DNA from: Gymnodinialimonas phycosphaerae
GTDB lineage: Bacteria; Pseudomonadota; Alphaproteobacteria; Rhodobacterales; Rhodobacteraceae
NCBI RefSeq assembly: GCF_019195455.1
Contig: NZ_JAIMBW010000001.1
Location: 1,240,001-1,304,000, forward strand
Reading direction: 5' to 3'
Length of the DNA: 64,000 nt
The translations under genes and the position numbers were made by a program. Shown here piece after piece: positions 25,707 to 38,241 of the stretch (its first letter is position 1; each line of letters starts with the position of its first letter). The notes below the pieces were generated by a model, which searched no databases, had not been told where the DNA came from, and saw nothing but the letters and a program-made list of their open reading frames with translations.

Positions 25707-26315
25707 ATGAAAAGCCCCATGGACGCCAAACTCTGGACCCCGCGCTCGGTCGAAGACACCCAAGCCCTCTATGCCGATTGGGCGCGGGCCTATGACGCCG
25801 ACATGGCGCGCATGTCCTACGCCACGCCCGACCGCATCGCGCGGGCGCTGGCCGCCACGGACCTTCCCAAGGATGCCGCCGTGCTGGATTTCGGCTGCGG
25901 CACGGGCCTGTCGGGCGCGGCGCTGCGGGCGGCGGGCTTCACCCGGATCGACGGCACCGATATCTCGCCCGAGATGTTGCAGGTCGCCCGCGCCAAGGGC
26001 CTTTATGACACAGTGATTCCCGGCACCCCCGGCGCGGTTCCAGGCGCGCCCGGCGATTATGCGGCCATCGTGGCCACTGGCGTGATCAGCCTTGGGGCCG
26101 CGCCGCCGTCGATGCTGCATGTGCTGCTGAAGGCGCTGCGCCCGGGCGGGCGTCTGGCGTTCAGCTACAACGATCCGACCCTTGCGGATTCCACCTACAT
26201 CGCGGCGCTGGATCAGGCGTTGGACACCCTTGCCACGCGAGAGCATCGCCAACACGGCCCCCACCTGAATGAGAAGGTCACAGGCTCCGACGTCATCATC
26301 CTGCGGCGCGCGTGA
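25707..26315 (+). CDS. Class I SAM-dependent methyltransferase
   Basis: 202 aa. The SAM-binding motif VLDFGCGTGLSGAAL (~57-71), the acidic motif DGTDISPEML and the LKALRPGGRLAFSY strand are typical of class I enzymes. The substrate is unknown. It ends 4 bp before the proposed start of gluQRS, so the two may be cotranscribed. Confidence 0.8.
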   Translation: MKSPMDAKLWTPRSVEDTQALYADWARAYDADMARMSYATPDRIARALAATDLPKDAAVLDFGCGTGLSGAALRAAGFTRIDGTDISPEMLQVARAKGLYDTVIPGTPGAVPGAPGDYAAIVATGVISLGAAPPSMLHVLLKALRPGGRLAFSYNDPTLADSTYIAALDQALDTLATREHRQHGPHLNEKVTGSDVIILRRA

Positions 26316-26319
26316 CCCA

Positions 26320-27216
26320 TTGATCACCCGCTTCGCCCCCTCGCCCACCGGGCCGCTGCATCTGGGACACGCCTATTCCGCGCTTCTCGCCCACGACATG
26401 GCCCGCGCCGAGAACGGCACGTTTCTCCTGCGGATCGAGGATATCGACCGTCAGCGCGCCAAGCCCGAATGGGAGGCGCAGATCATCGATGATCTGACAT
26501 GGCTGGGGATCACATGGGACGCCGCGCCGCTGCGCCAGTCCGACCGCCTGCCCGCCTACCGCGCCGCGCTGGAAACCTTGTGGCGTAAGCATCTGATCTA
26601 CCCCTGCACCTGCAACCGCCGCGATATCCTCGCCGCCGCCGCCGCCCCCCATGAGGGCGAGCCGTCCATGGGCCCCGACGGCGTGATCTACCCCGGCACC
26701 TGCCGCGCGGGGTTCCCGACGCGGGACCAGCTCTATGAAAACCCGCCGCTTCCCGAAGGCGTCACCCTGCGCCTTTCCATGGAAGAGGCGATTGAGCGCA
26801 CGATGGAGGACCGGATCACCGAAAAGGGCCCAGAGGCTTTCGCAGGTTTCACCGAAACAGGCCATGCGCCCCTCGGCTACGTTGAATTCACCGCCACTCA
26901 GATGGCGCGTGATGTGGGCGACATCGTCTTGTCCCGCAAGGATTTCCTCGGCTCCTACCACCTGTCGGTGGTGCTCGATGACGCGGACCAAGGCATCACC
27001 CACGTGATCCGGGGCGAAGATCTGTATGAGGCCACCAAGATCCACGTCATCTTGCAACGCCTCCTCGGTTTGCCCGTGCCGATCTACCACCACCACCGCC
27101 TGATCCGTGACGAAGCGGGCAGCCGGCTGGCCAAACGCGACGACGCCCGCGCCATCGCCACCTACCGCGCCGAGGGGGCCTCGCCCGAGGATATCCGCGC
27201 CATGGTCGGCCTCTGA
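26320..27216 (+). CDS. gluQRS: Glutamyl-Q tRNA(Asp) synthetase
   Basis: 298 aa from a TTG at 26320. It has the class I synthetase motif PLHLGHAYSAL, cysteines in CTCNRR and GTC that form a zinc site, and a degenerate KMSKS-like LAKRDDA. It lacks the C-terminal anticodon-binding domain of GltX, as expected of GluQRS, which adds glutamate to queuosine-34 of tRNA-Asp. An ATG at 26269 would lie inside the methyltransferase gene and add a non-family leader. tgt, which starts queuosine synthesis, is also in the window. Confidence 0.88.
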   Translation: MITRFAPSPTGPLHLGHAYSALLAHDMARAENGTFLLRIEDIDRQRAKPEWEAQIIDDLTWLGITWDAAPLRQSDRLPAYRAALETLWRKHLIYPCTCNRRDILAAAAAPHEGEPSMGPDGVIYPGTCRAGFPTRDQLYENPPLPEGVTLRLSMEEAIERTMEDRITEKGPEAFAGFTETGHAPLGYVEFTATQMARDVGDIVLSRKDFLGSYHLSVVLDDADQGITHVIRGEDLYEATKIHVILQRLLGLPVPIYHHHRLIRDEAGSRLAKRDDARAIATYRAEGASPEDIRAMVGL

Positions 27217-27225
27217 GCCTGCCGA

Positions 27226-27268
27226 TTGCGGATTTCGAATTGCGGTTTGCGGATTGTAGATTGCGGTC
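27226..27268. repeat. Short TTGCGG repeats
   Basis: ATTGCGG/TTTGCGG-like hexamers recur four times within about 40 bp just after the gluQRS stop. No function is clear. Confidence 0.4.
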
Positions 27269-27287
27269 CTGGGGCGGCGTGCACGGG

Positions 27288-27362
27288 GTTAACAGAACCT
27301 AAACAAAAATCACTTATATATTTAGGATCAATGGTTTAACCCATGTGCTCAAGCTTGAGCAC
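27288..27362. promoter_or_regulatory. Palindrome plus promoter-like element, copy B
   Basis: Contains the perfect palindrome GTGCTCAAGCTTGAGCAC (27345-27362), GGGTTAA, an AAATATATAAGTGAT stretch and GTTAAC (27288-27293), in the same order as 1547-1603. It lies between the convergent ends of gluQRS and hisI, so it drives no recognised gene. It could serve an unannotated RNA or be a mobile or chromosome-architecture site. Confidence 0.5.
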
Positions 27363-27364
27363 CC

Positions 27365-27724
27365 CTACTCAGGCGCCATCAATTCCACCTCTTCACCGCC
27401 GACAACCGAGGTATAAAAACACACCCGCCGGTTCGTATGGCACGCGGGCCCCTCCTGCCGGACAACCGCCAACAGGCAATCCCGGTCGCAATCGATCCGC
27501 AAATCCACCAGCTCCTGCGTATGGCCAGAGGTCTCCCCCTTCACCCAGAACGCCTGCCGCGAGCGGCTCCAATAGGTCACCCGCTTGGTCGCCAGGGTCC
27601 TTGAAACCGCGTCAGCGTTCATCCACGCAAGCATCAAGACCTCGCCCGTGCCCTCCTGCTGCGCGATGCAGGGGATCAAGCCATTGGCATCATAGCGAAG
27701 TGTGGCCGGATCGAATTCCGTCAT
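27365..27724 (-). CDS. hisI: Phosphoribosyl-AMP cyclohydrolase
   Basis: 119 aa, monofunctional HisI. The motifs LAWMNADA, TYWSRSRQAFWVKGETSG, DCDRDCLL and GPACHTNR supply the metal-binding aspartates and cysteines. It catalyses the third step of histidine synthesis. It is monocistronic and divergent from the scaffold gene at 27794. Confidence 0.95.
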   Translation of the reverse strand: MTEFDPATLRYDANGLIPCIAQQEGTGEVLMLAWMNADAVSRTLATKRVTYWSRSRQAFWVKGETSGHTQELVDLRIDCDRDCLLAVVRQEGPACHTNRRVCFYTSVVGGEEVELMAPE

Positions 27725-27793
27725 GGGACGTGCCTCTTTGCAATTTGTTCAAGCGCCGCTACTTAAGGCAAGTCGGACCGGAAAGGCAAAGTG

Positions 27794-28246
27794 ATGACGA
27801 GCGATAACGACCTGATCAAGCTCTACTCCCAACGCATTCTTGCGTTGGCCGCCGATATTCCCCATCGCGGCAGGCTTGATGCACCCCAGGCGAGTGTCAG
27901 GAAACGCGCGCCGCTTTGCGGGTCGACAGTGACGGTGGACCTGTCGCTGAGCGACGGCCGGATCTCGGACTTCGCCCAGGATGTGAAAGCCTGTGCCCTC
28001 GGCCAAGCCGCTGCGGCCCTGCTGGGACAGCACATCATCGGCCGCACCCGCAACGAGATCGAGACCGCACGGGATGCGCTGCGAGCGATGCTGAAAGAAG
28101 ACGGAACAGCGCCGGGTGCCCCGTGGGAGGGCTACGAGATGTTGGAACCGGCGCGGGATTACAGCAACCGCCACGCCTCCATCATGCTGTCACTCGACGC
28201 CACCGCAGAGGCCATGGCCGAAGCCGAGCGCGCCGCCTGCGCCTGA
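27794..28246 (+). CDS. NifU/IscU-like iron-sulfur scaffold protein
   Basis: 150 aa from the ATG at 27794 (a GTG sits one codon earlier). Three cysteines at conserved-looking places (PLCGSTV, VKACALGQAA, and a C-terminal Cys) and the SDGRISDFAQDVKACALGQA helix fit IscU-type N-terminal scaffold proteins. The family builds Fe-S clusters from IscS/SufS sulfur. It is not beside iscS or suf genes here, so the pathway is inferred. Confidence 0.7.
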   Translation: MTSDNDLIKLYSQRILALAADIPHRGRLDAPQASVRKRAPLCGSTVTVDLSLSDGRISDFAQDVKACALGQAAAALLGQHIIGRTRNEIETARDALRAMLKEDGTAPGAPWEGYEMLEPARDYSNRHASIMLSLDATAEAMAEAERAACA

Positions 28247-28253
28247 GCGCATC

Positions 28254-28296
28254 CAGTCTTTTGCAAAAGACTGTCAAGATCCTTGCAAGGATCTTG
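28254..28296. repeat. Two adjacent perfect palindromes
   Basis: CAGTCTTTTGCAAAAGACTG (20 bp, 28254-28273) is followed 1 bp later by a 22-bp perfect palindrome centred on CTTGCAAG (28275-28296). They begin 8 bp after a stop codon. A similar CTTGCAAG pair follows dctD at 60061-60123, suggesting a dispersed REP-like family that can form transcript-end hairpins. Confidence 0.75.
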
Positions 28297-28483
28297 TCGG
28301 GCCCCTTCAACATGACCGCGGACAAAAAAACCGCCGCGCACCCCGGACAAGGATGGCGGCGGAAGTATGCAGATCCGAGGCGTCCCGAGGCAAGGGACAT
28401 TGGGTTGAGGCAAATCATGTTCGGGCCGGGACAAATGGCGCAAACGAAACCCTGTGGATCGCAGGTAGAACTGGGTAAAGACG

Positions 28484-28606
28484 TCAGATCAGACCGGGCA
28501 GATACAGCATCCCCATGGTCAGCGCCGCCAAGGCCACCACGCCCCCCAAGTCATACATCAGCGTGTCGCGGGACTGTGCGAGGATCTGTGTGGCTTGAGC
28601 AATCAT
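28484..28606 (-). CDS. 40-aa single-pass membrane protein with upstream SOS-like box
   Basis: ATG at 28606 is preceded by AGGAG at ideal spacing and opens 40 codons to a TGA at 28484. A polar N-terminus (MIAQATQILAQSRDTLMYD) leads into one hydrophobic helix (about residues 20-40, LGGVVALAALTMGML) that ends the protein. A GAAC-N7-GAAC motif lies 83 bp upstream (28689-28703) in an AT-rich promoter region. Small SOS-induced membrane peptides such as Caulobacter SidA and E. coli TisB block division or depolarise the membrane. That role is an inference from architecture and context; no homologue is known to me. recG lies upstream on the same strand. Confidence 0.7.
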   Translation of the reverse strand: MIAQATQILAQSRDTLMYDLGGVVALAALTMGMLYLPGLI

Positions 28607-28688
28607 GGCGGCGTCTCCTGTCGTGGTTAACATATCTTGCTAACGTCTTTGTTGTTCCTTTGTTCCCACATTCGATTAAATTTGTAAA

Positions 28689-28713
28689 GAACTTTTTGAG
28701 AACATTTGAGAAC
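28689..28713 (-). promoter_or_regulatory. Candidate LexA (SOS) box
   Basis: GAAC-TTTTTGA-GAAC (28689-28703) fits exactly the alphaproteobacterial GTTC-N7-GTTC LexA site; a third GAAC follows with 6-bp spacing (28710-28713). Further GTTC half-sites occur between 28651 and 28666. A TTTAAT-like -10 lies at about 28675-28680 on the minus strand. Confidence 0.6.
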
Positions 28714-28761
28714 AAAGTGAGTTTTGTTCTGCTTTTGGACTTCTGAAACCCGTCCGCATCC

Positions 28762-33139
<4,378 letters not shown>

Positions 33140-33267
33140 CTATTGCCATGGTGATAGGAGGCAGAGGCGGATTGGTCCAGAGATGAGCCGCACATGGCCG
33201 GGGATCATGGCCGATTTGGGCGGTCCTTGGGGCCGTCACTCGGCGATTGAACGGTTTTCACGTGCTT

Positions 33268-33302
33268 CAAAAAAAAGCGGCCCGGATCTCTCCGCGCCGC
33301 TT
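33268..33302 (-). terminator. Rho-independent terminator of ctrA
   Basis: On the minus strand AAGCGGC pairs with GCCGCTT around a 14-base loop, followed by a run of eight T. It sits 74 bp past the ctrA stop. Confidence 0.85.
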
Positions 33303-33375
33303 CCAGCGTCATCTCACGCAAGTCCAATTGAAAGCCCCCACTTCAAAGGCGTGCCGGGACACTGTGGTTTGGCAA

Positions 33376-34095
33376 TTAGCCCGTGGCGACCATGCCGAGG
33401 TCCATGTCGCCCGACGACGGGACCGGATCGCGCAGCACGTAACCGCGGCCCCAAACCGTTTCGATGTAGGTGTCGCCACCGGTGGCCTCGGCGAGTTTCT
33501 TGCGCAGCTTGCAGATGAAGACGTCGATGATCTTCAATTCTGGCTCGTCCATGCCACCGTAGAGATGGTTCAGGAACATTTCCTTGGTCAGGGTCGTTCC
33601 CTTGCGCAGCGACAGCAATTCCAGCATCTGGTATTCCTTGCCAGTCAGATGCACTGGCGCGCCATCCACCTCAACGGTCTTCGCATCGAGATTGACGGAG
33701 ATCAGGCCGGTGTTGATGACCGACTGCGCATGTCCCTTGGAGCGGCGAATGATCGCGTGGATGCGGGCCACGAGTTCTTCCCTGTGGAACGGCTTGGTGA
33801 GGTAGTCGTCGGCACCAAAGCCAAACCCCTTGAGCTTGTTTTCCGGATCGTCGAGGCCCGACAGGATCAGGATCGGGGTTTCCACCCTGGCCGTGCGCAG
33901 GTGGCGCAGAACATCGTGGCCAGAAACATCAGGTAGATTGAGGTCAAGCAAGATGATGTCGTAGTCATAAAGCTTCGCGAGATCCATCCCTTCTTCTCCA
34001 AGGTCAGTGGAGTAGACATTGAGGTTCGCGTGCTTGAGCATCATTTCGATGCTTCGCGAGGTGGTTGGATCGTCTTCGACTAACAGTACGCGCAT
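33376..34095 (-). CDS. ctrA: Cell-cycle response regulator CtrA
   Basis: 239 aa. The receiver domain (1-115) has phospho-acceptor Asp51 and conserved acidic residues in VEDD. The OmpR-type winged-helix domain (~125-230) includes [17 protein letters not shown] and [11 protein letters not shown], essentially the CtrA signature. CtrA controls division, motility and, in Rhodobacterales, gene-transfer-agent and flagellar genes rather than viability. sciP lies just upstream on the same strand and a CtrA-type site lies in the gap. Confidence 0.96.
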   Translation of the reverse strand: MRVLLVEDDPTTSRSIEMMLKHANLNVYSTDLGEEGMDLAKLYDYDIILLDLNLPDVSGHDVLRHLRTARVETPILILSGLDDPENKLKGFGFGADDYLTKPFHREELVARIHAIIRRSKGHAQSVINTGLISVNLDAKTVEVDGAPVHLTGKEYQMLELLSLRKGTTLTKEMFLNHLYGGMDEPELKIIDVFICKLRKKLAEATGGDTYIETVWGRGYVLRDPVPSSGDMDLGMVATG

Positions 34096-34147
34096 CCGCT
34101 TTATCTCCAGGTGGCTCTCATCCGTTTGGCCTAGTTTTGGTCCAAAT

Positions 34148-34164
34148 GGTTAACACCAAGTTAC
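34148..34164 (-). promoter_or_regulatory. CtrA-type binding site upstream of ctrA
   Basis: On the minus strand GTAA-N7-TTAACC resembles the CtrA consensus TTAA-N7-TTAA with one mismatch, 53 bp before the ctrA start. It is consistent with autoregulation, known for ctrA in other Alphaproteobacteria. Confidence 0.6.
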
Positions 34165-34202
34165 CTACACCTCTAGATTTCGCAAAAACCTCAAGTTCTT
34201 TT

Positions 34203-34484
34203 TTATTCTTTTTCGCGGAATTGCTGAATTGCCGTTGTTTTCAGGGCTTTTTCGCCGTGACGCTCCACGGCGACGCGCCACGACTCCAACTCCTCTTCCG
34301 AGAGGGAGTAGGTGCGAATCGCATCGCTCGCGCTCAATAGCCCGCAAGACACCGCACGCACAACGGCGGCTTTTCGGCTGGCCACCCAGCGCGTTGTCGT
34401 CGGAGAGGGCAAGTCAGACCGTGTCATTGTGCTGCCATCGGGCAGTGACACGGTGTGTGGCCCCTGAATTTTCCTGATATACAT
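34203..34484 (-). CDS. sciP: CtrA inhibitor SciP (DUF1153 family)
   Basis: 93 aa with the helix-turn-helix stretch RWVASRKAAVVRAVSCGLLSAS characteristic of the DUF1153/SciP family. In Caulobacter SciP binds CtrA and DNA to block CtrA-activated transcription during G1. The gene directly precedes ctrA on the same strand, the conserved order in Alphaproteobacteria. Confidence 0.92.
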   Translation of the reverse strand: MYIRKIQGPHTVSLPDGSTMTRSDLPSPTTTRWVASRKAAVVRAVSCGLLSASDAIRTYSLSEEELESWRVAVERHGEKALKTTAIQQFREKE

Positions 34485-34612
34485 CTCGGCCTCATTTTTT
34501 CTTCATCTGCAAGAGTGATGGGCCATGAGGTTTAAGATCGGGTAAGCGCGCCTTGCGATAGGAAGCCTTTTCCCTATATTTTCCCTCAGACCCCCTTGAT
34601 CAGGAAGACCCC

Positions 34613-35755
34613 ATGGCACTCGACCGGCCAAATGGCCTCAATTCGTTAGGCTTTGCTAAGGCCCCTGCCGACACGCGCGTCGTTGTGGCCATGTCGGGGG
34701 GCGTGGATTCGTCTGCCGTTGCCGCTCAGTTGTCGGATGAGGGCTATGACGTCGTGGGCGTGACCTTGCAGCTTTACGATCACGGCGCGGCGCTGGCCAA
34801 GAAGGGTGCGTGCTGTGCGGGCCGCGATATTCAGGACGCCGCACGCGTCGCCGAGACGATGGGCTTTCCCCATTACGTGCTGGATTACGAGAACGTTTTC
34901 AAGGACGCCGTCATCGATGAATTCGCCGACAGCTATCTGGCCGGGGCCACGCCGGTCCCCTGCATCCGCTGCAATGAGCGGGTGAAATTCAAGGACTTGC
35001 TGGAGACGGCCAGGGATCTGGACGCCGACTGCATGGCCACCGGCCACTATATTCAGCGCAAGATGGGCCCCCGGAAGGCCGAGCTGCATTCCGCCGCCGA
35101 TGCCGCGCGCGATCAATCCTATTTCCTGTTTTCCACCAAGCAGGAGCAGTTGGACTTTCTGCGTTTCCCTTTGGGTCATCTGGAAAGCAAGGCTGAGACG
35201 CGGGCCCTGGCGGCAAAATACGGGCTGAGTGTGGCTGACAAGCCCGACAGTCAGGACATCTGCTTCGTGCCCAATGGCAATTACGCCGCCGTGATCGAGA
35301 AACTGCGCCCCGGTGCCGCCGATCCGGGTGACATCGTGGATGTCGATGGCAATGTGCTGGCGCAGCATCGCGGCGTGATCCATTATACCATCGGTCAGCG
35401 CCGGGGCCTTGGTATTGGTGGGCTGGCCGACCCGCTTTACGTGGTGAAACTGGACCCCGACCGCCGCCAGGTGATCGTCGGCCCAAAGGACATGCTTTCG
35501 ACCCGCACGGTTCCCGTGCGCGAGATCAACTGGTTGGGCGACGCCCCTTTCGACAGCCGGGACGCCTGGGAATTGGACGTCAAGATCCGCTCGACACGTC
35601 CCCCCCGTGCGGCCACCATCCGCCCGATTTCAGCGACGGAGGCGGAGGTCGAGCTTATCGTGGCCGAAGAAGGCGTCAGCCCCGGCCAGGCCTGCGTCTT
35701 CTATGCGCCGGAAGGTGGACGGATCTTCGGGGGTGGCTGGATCCACCGGGGCTGA
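34613..35755 (+). CDS. mnmA: tRNA-specific 2-thiouridylase
   Basis: 380 aa. The ATP-pyrophosphatase motif [13 protein letters not shown] (~28-40) is clear; the catalytic cysteine region [10 protein letters not shown] (~103) and second cysteine in DICFVPNGN (~217) are present. MnmA makes the 2-thio group at U34 of Lys, Glu and Gln tRNAs. It converges on the 35759 gene with 3 bp between stops. Confidence 0.95.
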   Translation: MALDRPNGLNSLGFAKAPADTRVVVAMSGGVDSSAVAAQLSDEGYDVVGVTLQLYDHGAALAKKGACCAGRDIQDAARVAETMGFPHYVLDYENVFKDAVIDEFADSYLAGATPVPCIRCNERVKFKDLLETARDLDADCMATGHYIQRKMGPRKAELHSAADAARDQSYFLFSTKQEQLDFLRFPLGHLESKAETRALAAKYGLSVADKPDSQDICFVPNGNYAAVIEKLRPGAADPGDIVDVDGNVLAQHRGVIHYTIGQRRGLGIGGLADPLYVVKLDPDRRQVIVGPKDMLSTRTVPVREINWLGDAPFDSRDAWELDVKIRSTRPPRAATIRPISATEAEVELIVAEEGVSPGQACVFYAPEGGRIFGGGWIHRG

Positions 35756-35758
35756 CGG

Positions 35759-36439
35759 TCAGGACCCGCCGGCCATCAGGAAGCTGCGAAACGACAGCGA
35801 TTGATGGCCGAGGGTCAGTGTCATACGCGCACTTTCGACCTGCACCACGCTGTCATCCGGGCCCCCTGTGGCGTCGATCCTGTATCCTGCCTCGCCGTAG
35901 ACCTGCGACGGGTTGGGTTGATCGGTGAGAGTCTGGAACAGGGTCGCAAGCAAGGCACGAGAGGCGTGTTCCGGCAGGATCTCCACCACCCGCACGTCAT
36001 CCCACACAAAGACACAATGGAGCCGCGCCACGGCGCCCTCGGGCCAGTTCGTCGCGTCGTCAAACTGGGGCCGCGCGTATCGCATCAGGGCGAAAGTGCG
36101 CGCCGAAGACATGCCCTCGGCTGCGAAGACTTCTCGCGTGGCGAGGCCATAGCGGGTGCATTCGAATATTGCACCCGGCCTCGGATGCGCACCGGTGCCG
36201 CCGAATGACCCGCTGAGGCTCCATAGAAACGGATCAATCGGAGCGGTGTAAGGGGGCCGCTCGGGCGAGATGGCGAGGGGGAAAAGCGTGGTCAAGGCGC
36301 GCTCGAAGCTGTTGCGATCGAGGTAGGCCTGATTTGCCAGCCCGAGCACCCCCCCTAGCGGAAACCGCAATGGTGCCTCCTGCGCGGTGGCAGGCAGGAC
36401 GGATAGGGTAAGGATCACGATGAACAGAAATCGGGCCAT
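35759..36439 (-). CDS. Exported protein of unknown function
   Basis: 226 aa with a signal peptide (MARFLFIVILTLSVLPATA-QE). The mature domain has two cysteines (FECTRYGL and LHCVFVWDD) that could form a disulfide, and no recognised motif. The stop lies 3 bp from the convergent mnmA stop. Confidence 0.7.
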   Translation of the reverse strand: MARFLFIVILTLSVLPATAQEAPLRFPLGGVLGLANQAYLDRNSFERALTTLFPLAISPERPPYTAPIDPFLWSLSGSFGGTGAHPRPGAIFECTRYGLATREVFAAEGMSSARTFALMRYARPQFDDATNWPEGAVARLHCVFVWDDVRVVEILPEHASRALLATLFQTLTDQPNPSQVYGEAGYRIDATGGPDDSVVQVESARMTLTLGHQSLSFRSFLMAGGS

Positions 36440-36519
36440 GCAGTAGGCATTCTAGCGCGGGACGGCCAAAGAACAAATACCCGCCCCGTCGCGTGGCGCG
36501 CGTCAGGTCAGGCTGCCCG

Positions 36520-36701
36520 CCCCCAAGTAGCGCATTGGCGGAAGGTTAAAAATAGCCACGCCCTCAAGTAGCGCGAAGCGCGGTGGGGCAATAAAGGGCG
36601 TCCTCAAGTAGCGCGAAGCGCGTTAGAGCAAAAAAATGTCGTCCTCAAGTAGCCCCCAGGGCGGTAGGACCAGAAAAAACACCCTCAAGTAGCGCGAAGG
36701 G
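36520..36701 (-). repeat. Five CCTCAAGTAGCGC units downstream of tRNA-Asp
   Basis: Units start near 36520, 36561, 36601, 36642 and 36682, each with the core CTCAAGTAGC, most continuing GCGAAGCGCG. Read on the tRNA (minus) strand several form small hairpins followed by T-runs (TGTTTTTT, CATTTTTTT, TATTTTTAA), so the array looks like tandem weak terminators. A sixth copy lies at 37036, in the trailer of the second tRNA-Asp. Confidence 0.75.
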
Positions 36702-36729
36702 CCATAGGTCAAACAAGAGGGGGATAAAA

Positions 36730-36806
36730 TGGCGCGGTTGACGGGACTCGAACCCGCGACCCCCGGCGTGACAGGCCGGTACTCTAACCAACTGAGCTAC
36801 AACCGC
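36730..36806 (-). tRNA. tRNA-Asp (GTC), first copy
   Basis: 77 nt with encoded CCA. The acceptor GCGGTTG/CAACCGC pairs; the anticodon loop CTGTCAC sits on a CCGGC/GCCGG stem, giving GTC. It is identical to the copy at 37082. Confidence 0.96.
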
Positions 36807-37035
36807 GCGTGAGGTGCGGGATAACGGCGACGCGCGATGCGGTCAAGCGGGAAACTGACGTATGGCCGAAGAACTCTGCGCTTGAGCGGTGGGTGCCAAT
36901 ATGAGCGGGTTTGCATACCGAGCCAGGGCCCGGCCGGCGATGATCTCAGCCCCCTGCCCGCCCTTGCTGCGGATCCCGAAGGACACACAAATCTCGTCGT
37001 TAACACTTCCGAAAGGTGCCAGCGCGATTCCCCCG

Positions 37036-37074
37036 CCCTCAAGTAGCGCGAAGCGCGGTAGGGCAAACAAGAGG
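37036..37074 (-). repeat. Sixth CCTCAAGTAGCGC unit, in the second tRNA-Asp trailer
   Basis: Matches the 36682 copy, including the following GGGCAAACAAGAGG. It is positioned like that copy relative to the tRNA 3' end, so tRNA and trailer were duplicated as one block of about 120 bp. Confidence 0.75.
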
Positions 37075-37081
37075 AGAATAA

Positions 37082-37158
37082 TGGCGCGGTTGACGGGACT
37101 CGAACCCGCGACCCCCGGCGTGACAGGCCGGTACTCTAACCAACTGAGCTACAACCGC
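37082..37158 (-). tRNA. tRNA-Asp (GTC), second copy
   Basis: 77 nt, same sequence and encoded CCA as the copy at 36730. 275 bp separate the two; the gap holds a minus-strand frame that may be a gene relic but is not called. Confidence 0.96.
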
Positions 37159-37242
37159 GCGTGGGCGTGGAGATAGCGATGGTGCGCGGTGGGGTCAAGC
37201 GCGGGGTTGGGGCGAATTCGGGGTTTCTTTCGGGCGGGCGGA

Positions 37243-38241
37243 TCAGCCTCGGCGCAGGGGACGCTCGGCGGCGGGGCCTGGGACTTCTCCGGGGGCGGCG
37301 CGGTGGCGCTCGCGGGCAAAGACGTAAAGGCCCGCGCCCGCGATGAGGGCTGTGCCAAGCAGCATGATCCAGCCCGGACGCTCGGCGAACACGATCCAGC
37401 CAAGCATGATGGCCATCGGCAGGGCCGCGTATTCGTAAGAGGCCACGGTGGCGGCATTGCCAAGGCGGTAGGCGGCGGAAAGGCAATAGCCGATGATGGC
37501 AGACATCGCGCCAAGCACTGCGAATTTCCAGATATCCTCGGGCGCGGGCCAGACCCAGGCGCGGAGCAGGAAAATCAGGCTTTCGCTGTCGAGACCCTCG
37601 GCATAGCGGCCATGCCCCACCGCGAAATAGGACACGCACGACACCACGATAAAGGCCAGTTGGATGTAGATCGCCATGGCAGAGGCGGCGGATTTCGCGC
37701 CCAGTTTGCGGGTCATCACCTGCATTCCCGCGTAGCAGGCGGCGGCGATCACCGGCAGCAGAAGCGCGGCACGGGGGATGTCGGACCAATCGGTGGCGGG
37801 CAGCATCATCACCGCGACACCCGTGAACCCGATGAACAGAGCGGTGATCCGGTGGCGACCCACAGCTTCCCCCAGCACCGGAATGGCCAGAAGCGTGATG
37901 AACAGCGGCGCCACGAAGAACAGCGCGGTGGCAAGGCCCAAGGGCAGCACCGAGAGGCCCGCGAAATAAATCATGTTGGCCGACACGATCAGAAGGGCGC
38001 GGATCAGGTGCAGGCCGGGGCGTTCGGTTTTGAGGATGCGCCAGCCGCCCTCCAGCCAGACGAAAACGCTGGCGGCCATGATCCCGATGACCGAGCGGAT
38101 GAACACCATCTGATGCAGCGGGTAGCCCCCCGAGAGCAGCTTGATCAGCATGTCGTTGACCGAGATGCAGGCCATGCCGATCAGGATCAGCGCGATGGCG
38201 CGGACCGGGGTGGCATCAACAGAGACGACGGGCGCGCTCAT
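37243..38241 (-). CDS. DMT-superfamily (EamA) transporter
   Basis: 332 aa from the ATG at 38241. Ten transmembrane helices are predicted in two EamA halves (about 15-145 and 160-310). Signatures include LILIGMACISVNDMLIK and ALPMAIMLGWIVFAE. The substrate is unknown. The start overlaps the GNAT gene stop by 4 bp, so the two are coupled. Confidence 0.88.
   Translation of the reverse strand: MSAPVVSVDATPVRAIALILIGMACISVNDMLIKLLSGGYPLHQMVFIRSVIGIMAASVFVWLEGGWRILKTERPGLHLIRALLIVSANMIYFAGLSVLPLGLATALFFVAPLFITLLAIPVLGEAVGRHRITALFIGFTGVAVMMLPATDWSDIPRAALLLPVIAAACYAGMQVMTRKLGAKSAASAMAIYIQLAFIVVSCVSYFAVGHGRYAEGLDSESLIFLLRAWVWPAPEDIWKFAVLGAMSAIIGYCLSAAYRLGNAATVASYEYAALPMAIMLGWIVFAERPGWIMLLGTALIAGAGLYVFARERHRAAPGEVPGPAAERPLRRG

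Noticed and set aside
36843..37070. 75-codon frame between the tRNA-Asp copies as a gene
   Set aside because: It runs into the repeat unit, lacks a ribosome-binding site and no family is recognised; at most a relic.
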